A stretch of 64,000 nt of DNA from a virus, in IMG/VR virus record IMGVR_UViG_3300044960_000029, positions 1-64,000 of that record; one strand, 5' to 3'. The notes below the pieces were generated by a model that saw only the letters and a list, made by a program, of their open reading frames with translations, was not told the DNA's origin and did not search any database. The translations under genes were made by a program, and so were the position numbers. How positions within the stretch are numbered: the stretch's first letter is position 1; each line of letters begins with the position of its first letter. Positions 22,824-31,934 of this stretch are shown piece after piece.

Positions 22824-23729
22824 TTACTTAACAAGTGCAAGTTTGCGTAATCTAGCAAACACTGCATCTTTTTCTTTATCTTTGCTGTTTTCCTCTGTAA
22901 TAACTTGGGTTTCCCCAGTATCACCAGTAACCACAGCAGTTGACTCATTTGTCTTATTTTTTTCTTCTTTAATCACTTCATTGGTTTCTGTTTTAACATC
23001 TTCTTTCAACACTCTACCAATGAAATAATTATATGCTTCTTGAAGCTTTGATGTTTCAACATTCTTCAAAATGAATTCCATCTGCTCACGTTTTTTACCT
23101 GTCAATGAAGATAGAATTTCATTAAGTTTAGCTTCACGAATCATTTGAGCTTTGCTTCTTTCTGATTCTGCTAATCTCTTTTCAACATCTTCAAGTTTTT
23201 GTTTTGTTGCATTTAATTCAGAAGCAATTGAATCTTCATCAATGAAATTCTTGTTATATTCTGAAACAAATGCCTCAAACATACGACGACCAAAATCATT
23301 TTGTTTAACGACTTCTAAATCTTCTTTTAATTCTTCCATCTCTTCTGCTAATCTCATTTCGAAGAATGCATCAATTTTATCAACTAATTCATCAAGTTCT
23401 GATGCTAATTGAGTAGCTAAGTTATGCTTTTCTTCTACTAATTTTTCAGCATATTCAGCTTCCAAATCGCGAAAACGATTTATGTCATCTTTTAATTCAT
23501 CTATTTCTTTTTCTAAAGCTTCAGAAACAAATGTATCAATTTTTTCAATAAGAGCATTACGCTCATTTGACCATTGCTCAGCGAGTTCGGACCTTACTTC
23601 TAGAGAGACTTCTTCACGGATTTGATTCTTATATGCTTCAATAGATTCATTCCATTTTGTTGTCAACTCTTGCTTGGTCTCCTCACTTAGCAATTCTGAA
23701 TTAATAAGTTTTTGTAAAATTTCATCCAT
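22824..23729 (-). CDS. gp22: Prohead core scaffold protein, T4 gp22-like
   Basis: 301 residues, almost wholly charged coiled coil from about 20 to 210 (repeated LEKEIDELKDDINRFR-type heptads), then KLNEILSSLTGKKREQME and an acidic, Thr-rich tail. This is the build of the internal scaffold around which the prohead shell assembles and which gp21 later digests. It sits directly upstream of gp23, in the T4 order. AAGGAG precedes the ATG, and a TATAAATA promoter lies at 23851-23858. Sequence conservation of gp22 is low in general, so the call rests on build and place. Confidence 0.75.
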   Translation of the reverse strand: MDEILQKLINSELLSEETKQELTTKWNESIEAYKNQIREEVSLEVRSELAEQWSNERNALIEKIDTFVSEALEKEIDELKDDINRFRDLEAEYAEKLVEEKHNLATQLASELDELVDKIDAFFEMRLAEEMEELKEDLEVVKQNDFGRRMFEAFVSEYNKNFIDEDSIASELNATKQKLEDVEKRLAESERSKAQMIREAKLNEILSSLTGKKREQMEFILKNVETSKLQEAYNYFIGRVLKEDVKTETNEVIKEEKNKTNESTAVVTGDTGETQVITEENSKDKEKDAVFARLRKLALVK

Positions 23730-23850
23730 ATTTTTCTCCTTTTCATTTCTTAATTATATAAAGGGCTTAAATTTTAAATCATCAGTTGAACATCGTTTAA
23801 GATGTTTGTTATCAAGTATAAAAATTTATTATTAATATAATATGTAAATA

Positions 23851-23858
23851 TATTTATA
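23851..23858 (-). promoter_or_regulatory. T4-type late promoter for gp22-gp23
   Basis: TATAAATA on the minus strand, giving a start near 23840 and a leader of about 110 bases to gp22. It should raise scaffold and capsid output above that of the upstream head genes. Confidence 0.65.
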
Positions 23859-23893
23859 GAAATCGCGAAAAAACACAAAAAAATCAAACGCTT

Positions 23894-24106
23894 TTAATCA
23901 ATATCTATTGTTTTATCTTCATCATTTTCGGTTTCAACATTTACAGTTTCATCATTTGTAGTTTCGTCATTCATAGTCACATGATTAAAACCAACAACTT
24001 CTTGGGTTTTAGTTGTTAAATAGGAATGCAATGCAAGTGTTGCAGATTCTTGATTATCATTAATCAAATCATTTAAAACCTTCTTTAAAAGTTCTTTATC
24101 TGCCAT
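23894..24106 (-). CDS. Small prohead core protein (gp67/gp68-like position)
   Basis: 70 residues. The N-terminal half (MADKELLKKVLNDLINDN, LHSYLTTKTQEVVG) is helical and resembles small core proteins next to T4-like head genes; the C-terminal half is very acidic and repetitive (NDETTNDETVNVETENDED). T4 encodes acidic gp67 and helical gp68 near this position. A GGAGG-like site precedes the ATG. The role as a scaffold component removed or cut during maturation is inferred from place and composition. Confidence 0.5.
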   Translation of the reverse strand: MADKELLKKVLNDLINDNQESATLALHSYLTTKTQEVVGFNHVTMNDETTNDETVNVETENDEDKTIDID

Positions 24107-24171
24107 AATTTACTACCTCCTTATTTTTATATAAAAATATATGTTATAAATATTTGTTATTAAATAATTTT

Positions 24172-24495
24172 TTATTCTTCTTCATCTTCATTATATTCTG
24201 GAATACAAGATTTAAGATTTTCTTTCCACTCATGTAAATTAGTATCACTAATCCATTCTATAATTGCATTAATTGCTCCTGGATTATCTTCAAGGAAATA
24301 TTCTAAATCTCTATATTCAGGATTTAAATCTGAAATAAATGTTTTAAAATTTCTTACACCACGTGGACCGTCAAAATGATAAAATCTGTTAAATTCCATA
24401 TATTTATCAATCACGTCACGTAAAGTATCATCTTGAGATGACTTAATCTCAAGAATTTTTTCTTTATTATTTGTTAGTTCTTTAATTAATTTCAT
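24172..24495 (-). CDS. Head-operon protein of unknown function (107 aa)
   Basis: 107 residues with segments KLIKELTNNKEKILEI, YMEFNRFYHFDGPRGVR, LEYFLEDNPGAINAIIEW and an acidic end NEDEEE. No family is recognised. It lies between the protease and the small core protein, in the head operon, with a short spacer on each side and AAGGAG before the ATG. A role in head assembly is suggested only by context. Confidence 0.6.
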   Translation of the reverse strand: MKLIKELTNNKEKILEIKSSQDDTLRDVIDKYMEFNRFYHFDGPRGVRNFKTFISDLNPEYRDLEYFLEDNPGAINAIIEWISDTNLHEWKENLKSCIPEYNEDEEE

Positions 24496-24522
24496 TTAAC
24501 TTACTCCTTTTTGCTATGAAAA

Positions 24523-25140
24523 TCATCTTCTTAATAACGAATCAATAAATTTTTGCATTTCTTGTTTAAAATATTTTTGAGCTTTTTCATCATGTACAAC
24601 TGCTTCTGCTAATGTTAAAATTTTATTATTTTCTAATGCTTCTCTAACTAAATTTGGATATGCATCTGGTGCTGAAGGTGTTGCGACAATATCAACAGTA
24701 ACAAAAGAAAAATCTTCAACTAAACCTTCATTTGTTACATTACCGGTTCCGCGTGTTGAAACACCTAATCTTACCCCACCTTCTAATAAAGAACGAGCAA
24801 TTTGACCAGATGGAGTATTAAGAAGTTTACACTTTCCAACACCATTGTTTCCATCTAATTTCATTTCAGTAATAATATGGGAAACATTCTTAAGATCTAT
24901 AGAAAGATTATCTGGGTGATTAAGTTCACCCATAATATAGTTACCTTCTTTAATTTTTTGATTCACATATTCTACTGCTTTTTTAATTTCTGATAATGGA
25001 TAAATTCTTCCATTTCCATTTCTAATTTCTGCTTGACACATTATTCCAGATAAAAAATAATTTTTTGATTCATCTATTGATTCAACTAGATTTGCTTCTG
25101 CTGGGGATAAATTTTCTATTAAAATCATTTTCGTTGTCAT
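24523..25140 (-). CDS. gp21: Prohead core protease, T4 gp21 family
   Basis: 205 residues with the family's catalytic layout: H75 in GELNHP, S128 in GVSTRG and D150 in VTVDIVATPS, all within the herpesvirus-assemblin-like fold. N-terminal NGNGRIYPLSEI is also typical. The protease cleaves scaffold and core proteins and trims gp23 after the shell forms. It lies between portal and scaffold as in T4 and has its own late promoter at 25178-25185. Confidence 0.92.
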   Translation of the reverse strand: MTTKMILIENLSPAEANLVESIDESKNYFLSGIMCQAEIRNGNGRIYPLSEIKKAVEYVNQKIKEGNYIMGELNHPDNLSIDLKNVSHIITEMKLDGNNGVGKCKLLNTPSGQIARSLLEGGVRLGVSTRGTGNVTNEGLVEDFSFVTVDIVATPSAPDAYPNLVREALENNKILTLAEAVVHDEKAQKYFKQEMQKFIDSLLRR

Positions 25141-25177
25141 TTTTATCTCCTCAAATTTATACGCAATATATTTAATT

Positions 25178-25185
25178 TATTTATA
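25178..25185 (-). promoter_or_regulatory. T4-type late promoter for gp21
   Basis: TATAAATA on the minus strand, about 27 bases from the predicted start to the ATG at 25140. Lies in the spacer after the portal gene. Confidence 0.6.
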
Positions 25186-25225
25186 AAAATTCTAAATTTT
25201 TCATTATATTTTAATTACTGTCAAA

Positions 25226-28123
25226 TTATGTTTCTTCACCAGTTGGTAAATTTTCTAGTTCTGATTGTTCTTCTTCAGATGGTGGTGTTTCTTCACCAGT
25301 CGGTAAATTTTCTAGTTCTGATTGTTCTTCTTCAGATGGCGGTGTTTCTTCACCAGTTGGTAAATTTTCTAGTTCTCCAGATAATGACTTATCTAATTCT
25401 GAATCTGAAGGATTTCCTTCAGATTGAGATTGTTTTATATTATCCTCAACAGATTTGTTTATTTCTTCTATTTTATCAGGTGATTCATAATAATATGGAT
25501 TATAAATTTGTTGTAAATCATCAACACCTTTATTATCTGATATTCCACGTTCTTGTTTTAACATAGCTTCGTTCATTTGAATATCATCTTCGGTAAATCC
25601 TAAATAACGTTTCAATATAAATCTACGTGATAGATATTTTATTTGTTCTGCAGAGTTATAAGTATTAATCAATTCAGCATCTAAAGCTGCTTGTCTATAT
25701 AATGCAAAGTTTTGTGGATCTGGTAATTTTAATAAAAATAACTCATTATCAACTTTAATATCTGATGATTTAAGAAATAATTTAAACTCTTGATCTAGAA
25801 CTCGTTCTATTTTATTTTGTAATCTTTTTATATAATTTGCAAAACGTAGTTCTTCTATATATGCAATACCAACTTTTCCATCAGCTATTTGTGCACCTTG
25901 TGCATCAGAACCCCTCATATATGAAGTTGGAATTCGTAAACCCCTAAATATCTTTTCTTGAAAATATTTAACATCTGCAGATTCACCTAAATTTTCACCA
26001 CCTGGTAAAGTTTCAACTCTTGAACCTCTACCAGAAGATGTTACAGGAAAATAGTAATCTTCCTGAATAGAGTTCTTTGTAAATACACCACATTCTGTCG
26101 CAAATGTATGATAATTATGAATACTTTCACCAATGGTGATACAACCAACATCCATCTTTTCTTTAAGATATTCTATTTTTACAATTTTGTGATTATGATT
26201 AATTAAATTATATTTTAATTGAGAAAATGTTTTAACATTTAAATAATCTTTAATAACTTCTAAATACGTCCAACTTGGTATTGATCTTCTTCCTGTTTTT
26301 GATGGTTTATTTATATTCTTAAATTCATATAAAAAATTATCATTTGTTTTCATCCAATTCAATAAATCGGTTCTTCTAATAGAATAATCATTTTTAATCT
26401 TATCTATTAATAATGAAATAATTTTTTGAGAAACTAATAAACGTTGAGATAAATCATTTTGTCTTTTTGAATTTCTTCTATTTAATTTTAATTTTCCTTT
26501 TTTTCTATTTGTTTCTTTAATAGAATTTATACGTTTAATATCACTTTCAAATCTTGAATTAAAATTAAAAATAATATCGTTATAATAAGTTTGAAGTCCA
26601 CTTATAAGTTTTTCTATTTGATATAATTTTTTATCATTATTCCAAGAATTAAAACGTTCTTTATTAAAATCTGCATGATATTTAAAATGATCTTTTACAC
26701 CCATTAATATTAAATTATTTGGTGTATTATCATGTTTATTAAAATTTTTATGATGGACAACAACTTTATCTTCATTAACATATTTTTTATCATATGAAAA
26801 TTCTTCTAATTTAATATTATTTGAAACCATCTTATGTGTTTTAATCCATTCCTTTTTAGAAATATCAAAAATTTCTTCATAACCAGAAGAAAATGGTAAT
26901 GATTGAATATTATTAACATCAACCCATCTTCTATTAAAAGGAATTAAACTATTTTCTTTAATTAATTCATCAGCTCTTACAAAACCTAAACCTTGTACTG
27001 GAAATTTATGATCTGGTGTACAAATAATAGATTTACCATTATCAAATGTTATTTTTAAAACATCTGCATTTTTTCTAGTAACACCTGCCCAAATAATTTC
27101 ACCTGGTTTAATTTCACCTGTCAATGGATCACATGAATATACATAATTAATTTTACCTGATTCATATTCTTTAGCCAATTCATGAATTGTTAATATTCTT
27201 CCATCTAATAATGGAATTCTTGTATTCATGTCAAGACATGCAGGATTATAAGTACCATCTACAACATCACCTTGTGGATTTGGCATTCTTTTTTGTCTTA
27301 CATCATTTTTAACTTGTTCAAGATATTGTTTAACACGCTGAGCTGGCATATTACCAACATCTATATAAAATACTCTTCTTTCTGGTGCTCTTACAATACG
27401 ATAGATGACCATCGCATCTTCTAACATTGAAAGTTGTTTATATGTCTTGAGAACTGGTAATAAAATACTATCACCAAATGGGGCAGCCGGTCCCATCATA
27501 TCTGTCAATGAAAAATGAATTATATGTTCTGCAGGTATTATTTCAATATTTTGATTTTTTTGACCATGTGTTAATGATGGTGTGTTTGACATCCTTGAAA
27601 TATGATATGCTATTTTTTGCCCTTTACTGTTTACTTCTATACCTATAACTGATGACGGATCAATATATTCCCATGTTTTAAATGCATTTACCCGTTTAAA
27701 AAAACAATCACCATATTTAACAGTCGTACGAGCTATACTAAAAATTCTTGATTTAAGATCTTGTAAATTACTCCAAAAACGAACTGCAGCTCTTATAGTT
27801 GTTACAATATTTTCATTAATTTCTTGATTATCTTCATTTTGATAATCAATAACAAATGGTAAATGTGTTTTATTATCTTCTGTTCCTATTTCTTCTGCTA
27901 TGGTATCTAATGCTCTTGAAATATCAATATCAGTATCCATTAAATCAAATTGTCTATATTTTTGCATTCGTGATCCAACACCACGCATAACTTGATTATA
28001 CCAAGAAACAGCTGATACTTCAGCCCCAACACCAAAATAATCACTATCCGTTTTAAGAACACTAGGAATATTAACTTTCTTTTCTGGTTTAATTATTCTC
28101 CAATAATTTATCCATGATCCCAT
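25226..28123 (-). CDS. gp20: Portal protein, T4 gp20 family, interrupted by an intein
   Basis: 965 residues as translated. Residues 1-295 and 685-965 form the portal (576 residues when joined; T4 gp20 is 524): MVIYRIVRAPERRVFYIDVGN, VVDGTYNPA and the resumed EDYYFPVTSSGRGSRVETLP are highly characteristic. The portal is the dodecameric DNA gate at one head vertex. The intein sits between NPA and S685, within the highly conserved NP-A-S-I-QEDYYFP stretch, the usual kind of insertion site. The C-terminus carries three acidic 19-residue repeats. AAAGGAA precedes the ATG, and the gene follows the tape-measure-like gene by 17 bases. Confidence 0.93.
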   Translation of the reverse strand: MGSWINYWRIIKPEKKVNIPSVLKTDSDYFGVGAEVSAVSWYNQVMRGVGSRMQKYRQFDLMDTDIDISRALDTIAEEIGTEDNKTHLPFVIDYQNEDNQEINENIVTTIRAAVRFWSNLQDLKSRIFSIARTTVKYGDCFFKRVNAFKTWEYIDPSSVIGIEVNSKGQKIAYHISRMSNTPSLTHGQKNQNIEIIPAEHIIHFSLTDMMGPAAPFGDSILLPVLKTYKQLSMLEDAMVIYRIVRAPERRVFYIDVGNMPAQRVKQYLEQVKNDVRQKRMPNPQGDVVDGTYNPACLDMNTRIPLLDGRILTIHELAKEYESGKINYVYSCDPLTGEIKPGEIIWAGVTRKNADVLKITFDNGKSIICTPDHKFPVQGLGFVRADELIKENSLIPFNRRWVDVNNIQSLPFSSGYEEIFDISKKEWIKTHKMVSNNIKLEEFSYDKKYVNEDKVVVHHKNFNKHDNTPNNLILMGVKDHFKYHADFNKERFNSWNNDKKLYQIEKLISGLQTYYNDIIFNFNSRFESDIKRINSIKETNRKKGKLKLNRRNSKRQNDLSQRLLVSQKIISLLIDKIKNDYSIRRTDLLNWMKTNDNFLYEFKNINKPSKTGRRSIPSWTYLEVIKDYLNVKTFSQLKYNLINHNHKIVKIEYLKEKMDVGCITIGESIHNYHTFATECGVFTKNSIQEDYYFPVTSSGRGSRVETLPGGENLGESADVKYFQEKIFRGLRIPTSYMRGSDAQGAQIADGKVGIAYIEELRFANYIKRLQNKIERVLDQEFKLFLKSSDIKVDNELFLLKLPDPQNFALYRQAALDAELINTYNSAEQIKYLSRRFILKRYLGFTEDDIQMNEAMLKQERGISDNKGVDDLQQIYNPYYYESPDKIEEINKSVEDNIKQSQSEGNPSDSELDKSLSGELENLPTGEETPPSEEEQSELENLPTGEETPPSEEEQSELENLPTGEET
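25229..25390 (-). repeat. Three tandem 57-base repeats at the portal C-terminus
   Basis: Each unit encodes LENLPTGEETPPSEEEQSE; the third is cut short by the stop codon. Units differ by only a few silent changes, so the expansion is recent. Confidence 0.88.
26072..27238 (-). mobile_element. Intein with HNH homing endonuclease in the portal gene
   Basis: 389 residues, portal positions 296-684. Block A CLDMNTRIPLLDG has Cys at position 1, block B IICTPDHKF has the T-x2-H motif, block F is DVGCITIGESIHNYHTFA, and block G ends GVFTKN before the +1 Ser. The centre has an HNH core (VVVHHKNFNKHDNTPNNLIL). The residue before the terminal Asn is Lys rather than the usual His. The element should splice itself out of the protein and can home into empty portal genes. 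Confidence 0.92.
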
Positions 28124-28140
28124 ATATTATAGTTCCTTTA

Positions 28141-30792
28141 TTATGCAATATTCATTGATGAAAATCCTATCATTGCTTGTTCTTGTTTAGTAAATCTATT
28201 TAAACTACGTTGTCTAATAGCAGCTTTCGATGATTCAGATAATAAATCAGCTGAAATATCTTTATGCTCAGTCATAATATCAAGTTGCTGTTTATCTACA
28301 TCCAACATACTATTTAACTGTGAATAAATATCATCTAATTTTTTATATAAATCATCAATATTTCTCTGTTGAATAGTTTTAGTTGTATTTATAGTATTGT
28401 TATTATTAATATTATTTAATTTTTCTAAATTTTTATTAATATTATCAGTTTCTTTCTTAAAGAATTTATCATATGCATCAAATCCAGCACCAATAACACC
28501 ACCTATTCCAGCACCAATAGCTGTACCTATACCTGGTGCAATAAAAGAACCTATTGTCGCACCAAGTCCTGCACTTGTAGCTGTAGATGATCCTAATATT
28601 TTTCCAAGTGCTGAATCTTCAGGAACTAAAAAACTAGCAGCTGTTAAACCCATTCCAGCAATACCACCAGCACCGATTTTAGTTAATTTTCCAATTTTTC
28701 CTAAATTACCAATTTTTCCTGCTGCTGTTCCTGCTGCTCCTGCTGCTGTTCCTGCTGCTGTTCCTGCTGCTGTTCCTGCTGCTGTTCCTGCTGTTCCTGC
28801 TCCTAATATTCCACCCAAACTACCTGCTATTCCGCTTAAACTACCGACTGCATTTCCTAAACCACGCACAATATTGCTACCTATTCCTTTTGATAATGCA
28901 AAAGTTGCAATTGCAACAGAAATTCCAGAAAGTGCTGTAAGAATAGAAGGAATAGATAAAATTGCTGAACTCCATCCAACTATTTTATTTAATAATTTTG
29001 AAATTCCATCTAACTCATTGACTTGAGTTTGTTGCAACGTTAATAATTTATTTGCTTCTTTTGCCATTCCTAAATTAGCAGCACTTTGAAGTATATCTTG
29101 TACTGGTTCAGCGACAGCAGTCATTGCTTCTTGACTACCAATACCAAATCTCATAAATTGTTCTGCGCCAGTATTAAGTGTTGCAAGTAATTCTTGAAGT
29201 CTAGATTTTTCTTCATCTGTTGCTGCCATACCTTTTTGTAAAATACGCATTGCCTCTTGACCTATTTCAGCTTGTCCTGTCAAAAAGCCTATTTGAGCTA
29301 ATCTAGCTGCTTTTGTAAATCTCGTACCTACTCTTTCTCTACTTAATTGTGTTGACTTTTTAATTAAGTCTTGTGCCTCTCTTAAACCAATTCCAAGTTG
29401 TGTTAGAGCAGTATAACTTGCTTGTAAAGAATCTGCTTTAGCCTTTCTATCTTTCTTATTAACAGACAATAATTCAGCTTGAATTTCAGCCGAGTTCATA
29501 AACTCATTATTAGCTTTAGCTATTTCTTCAATACTTAATCCAGTTACATTTGATAATTTACCAAACAAAACTGTTTGCTCTTTTATATATGAATTAAGTT
29601 TATCACCATCTTTTACTGATTGACCTATAGATTGAAATCCTGCAATTAATTCAGGATATACCTTCATCGCATCTTCTGTGCTTATTCCAAAATCCATTAA
29701 TGCATTTTTTGCTGTTGATAATGATTTTTCAAAACCAGATTTACCCATTAATAAAAATTCTCTTCGAGTAGAGATAAATGCTTCTGATAAAGCATCGAAA
29801 TTTATACCAAGTGTTGCTGACATTTTAGCTAAATTAAAAAATGATCCAGCTGCAACTCTAGTACCTAATTTGTTTATTGCTTTAACATAATCTATAGTTG
29901 CTTTTCCTAAAAGACTAAATGCTGCAATTAAACTTATTTCAGTAACACCAGTTAATCGTTTAAATGTAGTAGTAAGTAAACTACCAATTTTATTGGTATT
30001 ATTAAGTTGTTTTTGTTGTTCTAACATACTTGTTATCAACGACGGTGTTTTTTCGCGCAATGTATCAGCTAAATATTTAAATTCTTGATTAAGAGATTTA
30101 GTAAGATATTTTTTATATTTTTCATCTTTAATGTCATTTATAAGTTTAATTTTTTCATTCAATCTTTCGGTGTCTAATCCTAATTCTTCAAACGATTTTT
30201 TAATTTTTTCATAAACTTTAGGATCTGATATATCATATTGATTTTCTTTCATCGCTTTATCATATGCATCTATTGCTGACAACATATGTTCTTGATAATC
30301 TATTATTCCTCTAGTTGAATTAAGGAATTGTTGATCTACTTTATCAACATTTATGTTTAAACTTTTTAAACTAGAATTAAAAGCTTCAACAATTTTCTTT
30401 TGTGTAGTTGAGCTTTTTAATGCATCAGATTCTGATTCTAATAGAACTTTAGAATGCATCAATGCAAATTTTGCAGCCTTATTAAAATCTTCATTATTTC
30501 CATTTAATGAAGATTTTAAATTATTAAGTTGTTTGATAGCCTTATTTGCACTAATAGAAAGTTTAACAAAATTTGAATTTTGAAGTTTTGTATATTCAGA
30601 AAGGTCATCTAATTCATCTATCAAATTTTGAATTGTTTTTTTAGATTTATTATCAATATTGAAATCTGATGATTTAGATGATGCACCACCCGAACTTCTA
30701 TTTGTTGATTTGTTAGACAAACTCAATGTTTTATTAAGTGCATTTAATGCATTTGTTAAATTTTTAATATCTGTTTGTGAAAGTTCACTCAT
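28141..30792 (-). CDS. Tape-measure-like tail protein
   Basis: 883 residues. Long helical N-terminus (about 1-280) with many Lys, Asn and Leu; a middle part (about 290-600) that reads like a tape-measure core (FKRLTGVTEISLIAAFSLLG, GTRFTKAARLAQIGFLTGQ); a Gly/Ala-rich hydrophobic zone (about 610-790) with repeated GTAA units and GIGTAIGAGIGGVIGAGF, as expected of a protein that enters the host membrane; and a helical end. T4 gp29 is about 590 residues. Placement beside the portal is unusual for a tape measure. A virion membrane-interacting protein is the alternative. Confidence 0.55.
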   Translation of the reverse strand: MSELSQTDIKNLTNALNALNKTLSLSNKSTNRSSGGASSKSSDFNIDNKSKKTIQNLIDELDDLSEYTKLQNSNFVKLSISANKAIKQLNNLKSSLNGNNEDFNKAAKFALMHSKVLLESESDALKSSTTQKKIVEAFNSSLKSLNINVDKVDQQFLNSTRGIIDYQEHMLSAIDAYDKAMKENQYDISDPKVYEKIKKSFEELGLDTERLNEKIKLINDIKDEKYKKYLTKSLNQEFKYLADTLREKTPSLITSMLEQQKQLNNTNKIGSLLTTTFKRLTGVTEISLIAAFSLLGKATIDYVKAINKLGTRVAAGSFFNLAKMSATLGINFDALSEAFISTRREFLLMGKSGFEKSLSTAKNALMDFGISTEDAMKVYPELIAGFQSIGQSVKDGDKLNSYIKEQTVLFGKLSNVTGLSIEEIAKANNEFMNSAEIQAELLSVNKKDRKAKADSLQASYTALTQLGIGLREAQDLIKKSTQLSRERVGTRFTKAARLAQIGFLTGQAEIGQEAMRILQKGMAATDEEKSRLQELLATLNTGAEQFMRFGIGSQEAMTAVAEPVQDILQSAANLGMAKEANKLLTLQQTQVNELDGISKLLNKIVGWSSAILSIPSILTALSGISVAIATFALSKGIGSNIVRGLGNAVGSLSGIAGSLGGILGAGTAGTAAGTAAGTAAGTAAGAAGTAAGKIGNLGKIGKLTKIGAGGIAGMGLTAASFLVPEDSALGKILGSSTATSAGLGATIGSFIAPGIGTAIGAGIGGVIGAGFDAYDKFFKKETDNINKNLEKLNNINNNNTINTTKTIQQRNIDDLYKKLDDIYSQLNSMLDVDKQQLDIMTEHKDISADLLSESSKAAIRQRSLNRFTKQEQAMIGFSSMNIA
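28725..28805 (-). repeat. Iterated GTAA codon repeat
   Basis: Twelve-base units of the GTTCCTGCTGCT type on the plus strand encode GTAAGTAAGTAAG in the hydrophobic zone of the tape-measure-like protein. Slippage-prone. Confidence 0.8.
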
Positions 30793-30812
30793 TTTTAATA
30801 ACTAATTTATAT

Positions 30813-30820
30813 TATAAATA
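30813..30820 (+). promoter_or_regulatory. T4-type late promoter for gp26
   Basis: TATAAATA on plus, giving a start near 30832 and a leader of about 47 bases. Divergent with 30841-30848. Confidence 0.6.
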
Positions 30821-30840
30821 GACAATATATCAATAATATA

Positions 30841-30848
30841 TATTTATA
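30841..30848 (-). promoter_or_regulatory. T4-type late promoter for the head operon
   Basis: TATAAATA on minus, with a start near 30830 and about 38 bases to the ATG at 30792. It crosses the leader of the opposite promoter, so the two may interfere. Confidence 0.6.
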
Positions 30849-30878
30849 ATCTATACAATATTTAGGAGAATGACAAAT

Positions 30879-31661
30879 ATGAATAATCCACTTTTAGAAA
30901 AACTTAAGTTACCAGGAAGAATATTTCAATTACCATCTAGGGGATATCTATATATAAATAATGAATTAAGTTCATCTGTTCAAAATGCAGAAATCCACGT
31001 TCACCCAATGTCTGCATTAGATGAAATTTCAATGAAAAACCCAGATTTATTATTTAGTGGTAAAGCAACAGATGAAGTATTTAAATCATGTATCCCGGAT
31101 ATTATTAAACCATTAGAATTATATGGAAGAGATGTTGATGCAATTACATTATTTTTAAGAATAGTATCTTATGGTCCAATTTATACAGATGAGTTCATTC
31201 ATACATGTAAAGATGCAAAAAAACATACATATAATATTAATGTTGAGGATTTCGTAAGTAAAATAAAATATTTAGATCCAACTATGATAAATGATCTTTA
31301 TACATTAACATTAGATAATGGTCAAATTGTGAAATTACAACCATTAAGATATAAACATGTAATAGAAATTTTACAAAAAAATCAAAATAAAAAGGAATTA
31401 ACGGCTGATGATATTAAATCAAATCTAATGATTAATCTTTTAAATTTAATTGTTTCTATTGATGGTATATCTGATAAACAATTAATAACAGAATGGATAA
31501 AGAAAGCACCTACATCATATATTAATAAAATTGCAGTCAAAGTGGAATCTTCATCTGATGCATGGGGATGTGATTTCGTTACTGAATTGACGTGTAAAGA
31601 TTGCAATGAAAAATTTAAAGTAGAAATTCCTATTAACCCAGTAAATTTTTTCACAGAATGA
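30879..31661 (+). CDS. gp26: Baseplate hub assembly protein, gp26-like
   Basis: The start is set at the ATG at 30879 because TTTAGGAG sits ten bases ahead; the earlier ATG at 30870 is directly against that site. The 260-residue product has LPGRIFQLPSRGYLYINNEL, IHVHPMSALDEISMKNPDLL, IPDIIKPLELYGRDVDAITL and a C-terminal zinc-finger-like CKDCNEKF, all of which fit the T4-like hub protein gp26. Such proteins serve assembly of the central baseplate hub around gp27 and gp5. It overlaps the next gene by four bases. Confidence 0.75.
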   Translation: MNNPLLEKLKLPGRIFQLPSRGYLYINNELSSSVQNAEIHVHPMSALDEISMKNPDLLFSGKATDEVFKSCIPDIIKPLELYGRDVDAITLFLRIVSYGPIYTDEFIHTCKDAKKHTYNINVEDFVSKIKYLDPTMINDLYTLTLDNGQIVKLQPLRYKHVIEILQKNQNKKELTADDIKSNLMINLLNLIVSIDGISDKQLITEWIKKAPTSYINKIAVKVESSSDAWGCDFVTELTCKDCNEKFKVEIPINPVNFFTE

Positions 31662-31882
31662 TCCATATTGGAAATTTGGATGAAATAAGCAAATTAATAG
31701 AAATATTAGGAAATCAAATAAGAATGATAATAAGAAATGCAATAGAATTATCATATTATTCTAGAGGTGCATGGACATATTATGATGTATTAAATATGTC
31801 AGCTGCAGAAAGAGAAATAGCTACAGAGTTTATAACAAAAAGATTAGAACAAGCATCAAAGATGACATTTCCAGTATTTTAA
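31658..31882 (+). CDS. Small hub-associated protein, conserved in T4-like phages (74 aa)
   Basis: 74 residues: IGNQIRMIIRNAIELSYYSRGAW in two adjoining parts, then AEREIATEFITKRLEQA and a closing MTFPVF. The Y/M-R-G-(A/S/G)-x-(T/S/W) core and the final T-x-(P)-(V/F)-(F/Y) are shared with short proteins coded next to hub genes in many T4-like phages. It overlaps gp26 (ATGA junction), so the two are translationally coupled. Function is unknown; an assembly-chaperone role is plausible by context. Confidence 0.6.
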   Translation: MIHIGNLDEISKLIEILGNQIRMIIRNAIELSYYSRGAWTYYDVLNMSAAEREIATEFITKRLEQASKMTFPVF

Positions 31883-31934
31883 TAAAGGATCTGATCCCGG
31901 AATTCTAACCATCTTACAAGGGATTATATAAAAT

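Noticed and set aside
24145-24152. Plus-strand TATAAATA in the head operon
   Set aside because: No plus-strand gene lies downstream; this is expected by chance in AT-rich DNA.
28397-29026. 209-codon plus-strand frame opposite the tape-measure-like gene
   Set aside because: Its Pro/Ala-rich product is the mirror of the Gly/Ala-rich zone and it lacks a ribosome site.
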